Shown here: positions 58,662-64,000 of the stretch, one piece after another | Layout of the letters: every line of letters starts with the position of its first letter | Numbering within the stretch: position 1 is the first letter of the stretch | NCBI GenBank assembly: GCA_032158295.1 | Contig: JASTWB010000032.1 | Span: forward strand, 1 to 64,000 | Reading direction: 5' to 3' | Source of the DNA: Pycnopodia helianthoides | Taxonomy: Eukaryota > Echinodermata > Asteroidea > Forcipulatida > Asteriidae | Length of the DNA stretch: 64,000 nt | Notes under the pieces: generated by a model | Databases searched by the model: none | What the model was told of the DNA's origin: nothing | What the model saw: the letters and a program-made list of their open reading frames with translations, nothing else | Translations under genes and position numbers: made by a program

Positions 58662-61600
58662 TAACACCATACCACTCACTATGTTGCCGCTCATTAAGTA
58701 AAGTCATACCAGTACCAATCCTCGAGATAATTACTCTCCACTTGAATTTATTTATAAGTCGGGAAAAAAAATAGCCTCGAACCCACCATAGATTATTTTG
58801 ATCGCCGTTTTTGTAATAAAGCGTTTATAATCCTTAGCCACTGTAGGCGGTTTTTCTATTCCTGCACTGAAACATGATAAACTCAAGTGATGAAATGTTC
58901 TCTTATTGATTGAACAGAACTATTGTTAAGAAGCGGTTTATATTACACTTACTCAAAAACAAAAACAAAACTAGTTTTGAAATATAAGAAGCCTTAAGCA
59001 AGTGTAAAATATTTACAATCTTCCGTCTAGAAAGTATGTATCAACCAGACACTATGTGAGATCATGATATATTAAACGTATACAACAATTATTTACATAT
59101 GACATGAGTTCTTATAATGTCGAAATTTTTCGATCCGTGCAGAAGAACTATTTACAGTTTCTTCGAACACGGAATTATTATCTTGTATTTAACATGAATA
59201 CTAACTTTTCGAGCGATAAAAGACAAAATATACTGGATATTTTTACACTAATTACAGTTGTAAATGTGTGTTGTATAAACACTTTGAGACAGACTCTGGT
59301 GGGATAGAAACCTCAGGCCATTTACGTGCCTGAATGTTTACAACGATCATTTGGGTTGGTGAGCAGTTTGCAGTAGCCCTGTTTTTTTTTTCATGTGTTC
59401 CATTTCTGTTGCAGTATCTCTCGATGATCCTCCTTAGCTACATTGTAATTTGTTTTTGTTTTAACTGATTACTTATTGATTACTTCTGCTTCTTTGTTCT
59501 TTGAACTGTGTATATAATTATACAGACGATAATTGTCAGACGATAATTGACTTTGGCTTGTGCCAGACTCAGGTTTGTAAATTCTAATACGTGCAAATTG
59601 AAAGTAACAACCAAGGAAATGCACGAACAGACAGCTTGCTGAATTTTTTCTCAATATTTAGGTCAACTCGGATGCAAGTCTAACAAGAAAAGCTACCAAA
59701 CTTGTTTGCTTCAGGCGATGCAATAAGCAGGCTTAGTATCAATCAGTTCTCTACTGCAGACAACAATGACAGTATGCGCAGTTATACCACGGCGATTATT
59801 GGTATAATAATAACATGTTCTCCCTTCCCTCGATACAAAATATCAAGTTTTTGGTAATAATTATACAAGATTGTATGTTTTCCTTTTTTGAGCTGTCTAC
59901 AAATTTAACTTTAATATGATAAGTGTTTAATTGCTTAACAACATAATTTTCATATTTGTTTTACTAATTTACTACTTATATGCCTAGACTTAATTTTTAT
60001 CGTAAAATGATATCTCAAAAAGGCAGGTTTAGAATAAGTATGACTATTTTTGGATTGTAAAGGGTATTTGCTATCAGAAAATATCGCTGAAGACTCAGCA
60101 AATAGAGCATTCTATAATTATAGAGCTTATACTGTACATGTTTGAAAATATTGTTGCTGTATTGTTTTGTCTGATTAGGAGAACACTTAAATTTAAGTTC
60201 TTTTTAGGGGTGAATGATTTTGACTTTTGGGCCAGATCCATGTTTACAAATTCTTAAAAATGCCAAACCTCAACATTCTTCCTCTCAACTTATTACAGAA
60301 TCGCTCAAAACACTGATTTTATTAATCTGTGTTTATATGCAATTCTATAAATCAAGGAAACAATCTTAATATTCAAAGACAATCGAGGATACATGACGAT
60401 TGTGTGTAAACGTGGGCAATTGTTTCCTGATATGGACGAAAAGCAATGGCAGCATTTATTTACTTTTATTTGTATTAATATTTTTTGTAACTGTAGCTAT
60501 AGTTAAATATCAATACTGCAACAAAATTACTAATTTATTTCATACTGTTCTAACAACTTATACTCTTTCAATCCTTGGAAAAGTTGAAACATTTGTCTTA
60601 AGAATAGTGAACAGTTGCTCAGATAAATAGTTATCTTATCGTAAAAACTAGCTATAGTCGATTCTAAACTTTAGCGCTCATAATAAGTTACGTTTTTTGG
60701 AGTAAAAATAAATAACGAAACAATCCAATATAATTCCTCTTATGAGTGTTCTGTGTATATATTTGAGTGTGTTTGTTCCTCATTAGTTGGGCGTTTACTT
60801 CCTTACAATTGACAAGAACACGTCCATCTTATAACTCAATGTACAGTAATTATAAAAAACATTATAATGGGTTGGCAGTAATTGTCAGAATCTTCAGAGT
60901 GTACTACCTGGGAAGACAATATCTGGAATATGTGTGAAACTTTGGTCAGCCCCAGAGTCATCATCATCAAAGGAAACATACAACATCGGAATATAGACGT
61001 GTCCATTCAACCACAGTCTAGTATTGTTTAACATCAGTAGGTAAACTTTAAAGTACAGAAGGTGACCGTACTTCCAATACAAATAGAGATATACGTTTTG
61101 GTTCTACATGCGTCATGTGCCCGGGAGAATGGCATATAAGACTCTACGGCCTTATTCCAGGCACATAGAGAAATTGCTGTTCTAGTAAAAGAAGGTCGTA
61201 AGCAATCACATGACTCCTGACAAAAAACAAACATACAGTTACAGTTTTGTTTCTAGATTTACCCCAGACACATGTTTTCCCGTTCCCATGCAGCATTTAA
61301 CATTCCTATTAAATTGAAAACACAACAAAACGATAAAACACTCCTCGCTTTTTTTTTCCTAGACATTTTTTGTTGTTGTTGTTGTTGCACATTAAATTGC
61401 TCACGATTTTTTTCAAATACGACTTCACACTGGAACGTAGCATTTTATTGGACGATGAGGCAGCTGGACACTGACTCTGATTAGTGATAGTATGATGAGG
61501 GTCACAGGGAGAGAATAAGACCAGAGTTTTGTTTTATATGAGATAAGACCACATCGATATTGTTTCAGATCACTTGGCTGGACTCTTGTAATCGTCAAAG

Positions 61601-61689
61601 ACCAGCCAGAGACAAAGGCTACTGAATCTCTGTCTTGATACCCAGTAGTAACAGTTGCACAAGACGAAATAGCTTCAAAATTGTTGTAT
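58662..61689 (+). other. FReD-D 3' UTR and downstream flank
   Basis: Colinear with the other flanks, closest to C. Includes a CTTCTACGG-type site matching 2,690 and a GTTGTTGTTGTT run (61,371-61,387) where A to C have T or A tracts. No conserved ORF. Confidence 0.7.
58815..58820 (+). terminator. Polyadenylation signal AATAAA, FReD-D
   Basis: Conserved position after the stop, context TTGTAATAAAG as in FReD-B. Confidence 0.65.
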
Positions 61690-62215
61690 ATTCGGTTTGC
61701 GGTAACACCATGTGTATATTTGTCTCTTTAGAGAACTTGTCGTGCTGTTTTTTCTACTACCGCGGAGTGGATTTTCGGAATTCGGGAAACTTCTCAGTTC
61801 TGAAAAGAACTTTACTGCTTATTAACTACTACCTGGGCGGGCGGAAGGTAGGCAATCGGCCTGGACTACTACTGGTGTGGATCGGGGGGACTTCTCGTAA
61901 TTAACTGCACTGCCGCGGAGTGAGATCTTTTTGGTCTCAACGTTTTTTATTATTATTATTATTATTATTATTTATTCAGCCATTTCAACAATACATGACA
62001 ATACAAAAAATACTTCCAGATGGGCTAGGAGAAACAAAAGCAAAATAATTAAGGTCCATAGACCTGCCCCCCACATCTGGTTGTAATACAAGTAATAAAA
62101 CGAGTAATAAAATATGTATAAAGCAATTCATGTACAAAAAGAAAGGAAAGTTAACTATAAATAAAACATGTCTATGTTTCGACTAGCTTGCTCTAGTCAT
62201 CGTCAGGAGAATGAA
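61690..62215 (-). mobile_element. Penelope-like repeat, most complete copy, split by a retroposed insert
   Basis: On the plus strand it runs from ATTCGGTTTGCGGTAACACC through TACTACCGCGGAGTGGATTT, TTCTGAAAAGAACTTTACTG and CTACTACCTGGGCGGGCGG to GGTCTCAACG. It is then cut by about 230 bp (61,946-62,174) bearing an (ATT)n tract, and ends with a hammerhead-like motif. Seen from the minus strand, the insert ends GGCTGAATAAATAATAAT, as a LINE/SINE 3' tail does. Confidence 0.55.
62175..62207 (-). ncRNA. Hammerhead-ribozyme-like motif
   Basis: Minus strand: CTGACGA, T, then GACTAG-AGCAAG-CTAGTC, then GAAAC. This gives the CUGANGA box, a stem II of 6 bp and the GAAA box. One extra base sits between box and stem compared with the textbook hammerhead. 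Such motifs are known in Penelope-like retroelements. Self-cleavage is not shown. Confidence 0.45.
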
Positions 62216-62700
62216 GAGCTTGAGACATGTTGGTCTATTTATAATGATTCAGAAAGTTCAAAATTGTTGTTAATCTTCAGATACCAATGAATTATACACT
62301 TGTCGAATCCACAGTCGGTAATGTCTAAGTCACTTTATCACGTCACCGTGGCAGTCTCTCCTACCTCGGCTACGGCATCCTCGTGGTGACCAGTGATGAC
62401 ACACGCTCTGCATCCATAACACAGAACTAAAACAACCAGACAAACTTAATACATCTTCTTCTTTTTCCAAGTTTCAAAATATGCTAGAATCAATTCACGA
62501 GATCTTCACGGATCAGCTGAAATAAAAGTTGTCTGGTGCATTAAATGGATCTACAAATGTATTTTACTTCTCCTAGTTTACATCAAGAACTAAGGTCTTT
62601 ACCAAGCGCAAAATTTGTCTATATGTATAAAATGTCAAGTAATGAACCACAAGGGAAACTGACCGGGTAAATTTCAAATAGTATGGGGTTAAACAAAAAA
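62216..62700. other. Sequence right of the array, nothing recognised
   Basis: No match to other parts of the window and no clear gene. It may still be part of the Penelope-like element. Confidence 0.35.
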
Positions 62701-62703
62701 AGT

Positions 62704-62776
62704 TGACTAGAGCGGGATTTGAACCAACGACCTCCGGATTAACGTACCGGCGCTCTACCAACTGAGCTATCTAGCC
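62704..62776 (-). tRNA. tRNA-like gene, nominal anticodon GUU (Asn), probably degenerate
   Basis: A 73-nt cloverleaf can be drawn on the minus strand. It has acceptor GGCTAGA/TCTAGTC (one G-U), D stem GCTC/GAGC, AGTTGGTA loop, anticodon stem CCGG/CCGG with a T-T mismatch at 31-39, and T loop TTCAAAT. A run of seven T follows within a few nt of the 3' end, a Pol III terminator. Position 33 is C instead of the invariant U, and the T stem has one mismatch. It may be a tRNA pseudogene or SINE head. Confidence 0.55.
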
Positions 62777-63655
62777 CTATGTTGGCGGTTTCCCTATTTT
62801 GTCAATATCTTTGTTCGGGGTGCCAGTCAGAAGCCATGCAACCGTTAACTGCCGTGTAGCCAGGGACCACACCCAAGTTTATCTCTTCCTTGTTATTCAT
62901 AACAATGAAGTAAACAATATTGTATTCATTAGACAGAGAACTATAATTATGTTTTTGGTTGATAATGAAATGCCCCACGTATGTTTCTTTAATGTAACTT
63001 CGTTTTTGATTTTGATTTCCTTCTTTTAAAAAAACTTAAGGTTTAATGGGTATTTTCATGGGTTTCTTTATGATTTGTTCTTACATAAAGATATAGTTAG
63101 TGAAAAACTGAAAAGGTCTTTTTTCATATTAAAACATATGTTACGAAGGCTGATTTGCTTTCATTAAACTACAAAACGTACATGTCTTAAAAATAAATTG
63201 CCAATTTTTTTTAAGAACGGCGGTTGACAAATGAAAAAAGAATTGATTGAAGTGTTGATTGATATTAAATTAATATTATGTTTGAAAGTTTGCTTTAGAA
63301 GGAATGCCTTGAGATTGCCTAAACTATCTGGAATAAAAAAAGTCAGGTATTGACCTTAGTTTGGGCGGGGCAATAATGGTTGATAGAAGGTGGTTGCTCC
63401 TTACCAAAACACCGGGAACCCAAAACAAAGCACTCCTTGAACAAATGATTTAAAATATATTATTATGATCAAGGTAATTACCATTTAATTTGTGTCCCTT
63501 GCTTGTTGGATCGAAGCAAATTATTAGTGGGGTTATACGAATGTAATCTTTCTTCTATCAAGGACACGACTGTGTGGACGAGCCTCCACACACAAATGAA
63601 TATTCATGTCTTTATTTCCATCCACCTGGCCCCACGTCACCTCTAGCTAGATAGT
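62777..63655. other. Non-array sequence, nothing recognised
   Basis: AT-rich with no repeats shared with the FReD array and no protein family visible. It suggests that the right boundary of the duplicated array is near 62,215. Confidence 0.35.
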
Positions 63656-63659
63656 CATT

Positions 63660-63960
63660 CATTGTTGTATTGTACCTAGAATGTGTACCTAGAATATTTC
63701 TTCAAGTGAATTCATCCATGTACATTGTACGCGTTTGCAATGAATGAACATCCAGGGCGCTGTATCTAGTGTTATGTAAGATGTAGTAAGATGTAGTAAA
63801 TATTAAGTTGTACATGTACATGGGATGCATACATCCGATGCGTGTACCGAGCAAACACCATGGTCTTGGAACCAAGACTATATTGTACCTAGAATGTTTC
63901 TTCAATTGAAGTCATCATGTAAGATGTAGTAAATATTAATATGATACTTTAAATCATGCG
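63660..63960. repeat. Scattered short repeats at window end
   Basis: TTGTACCTAGAATGTTTCTT-like phrases occur at about 63,670, 63,685 and 63,882. GTAAGATGTAGTAAATATTA occurs at about 63,775-63,805 and 63,918. A small local repeat cluster, non-coding. Confidence 0.5.
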
Positions 63961-64000
63961 GGACCCCAAATGAAACGGTTGTTACGTTTGGGCAAATCGT

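Overview
This window is eukaryotic and intron-bearing. It is AT-rich, has spliced exons with GT..AG borders, AATAAA signals after stop codons, and is packed with decayed retroelements, MITEs and simple repeats; there is no operon structure. The gene content is a tandem family of secreted fibrinogen-related proteins (FReDs: signal peptide, coiled coil, fibrinogen C-terminal domain), accompanied by discoidin-domain fragments, DIRS-type retroelements and Penelope-like repeats. This fits a marine invertebrate deuterostome. An echinoderm, perhaps a sea star, is my best guess, partly from remembering similar short interspersed repeats there; the species is not proven.

Layout: (1) 1-3,090 is the 3' UTR and downstream flank of a FReD gene lying mostly left of the window (FReD-A). 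(2) 3,090-13,380 is intergenic, built from four or more diverged copies of a 1.1-1.5 kb repeat (unit R). It holds a decapitated FReD first exon (5,655), a second relict FReD start exon (12,272) and scattered F5/8C (discoidin) exon fragments. (3) 13,381-22,065 is FReD-B, four coding exons, predicted 407 aa. (4) 22,066-31,200 is its downstream flank, broken by piggyBac-like and gag-bearing insertions, followed by unique sequence with TIR elements. (5) 31,203-43,656 is FReD-C, 377 aa; its second intron holds a DIRS-type element that itself contains a solo LTR. (6) 43,657-48,645 is flank, an R fragment and the next promoter block. (7) 48,646-58,661 is FReD-D, 456 aa, with the longest coiled coil. 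(8) 58,662-62,215 is its downstream flank, followed by non-array sequence with a tRNA-like gene (62,704-62,776) to the window end.

The three complete genes share exon phases (1, 0, 1) and nearly identical introns, 3' ends and flanks over long stretches. They differ sharply in two places. One is the number of 25-residue coiled-coil repeats. The other is a cluster of codons around the calcium/ligand site of the fibrinogen domain, where about 22 codons differ in amino acid but only about two differ silently. Together with the mosaic first exon of FReD-B, this looks like an array of secreted pattern-recognition lectins diversified by unequal exchange and strong selection. That immune role is inference from the family; the codon pattern is read directly from the sequence.
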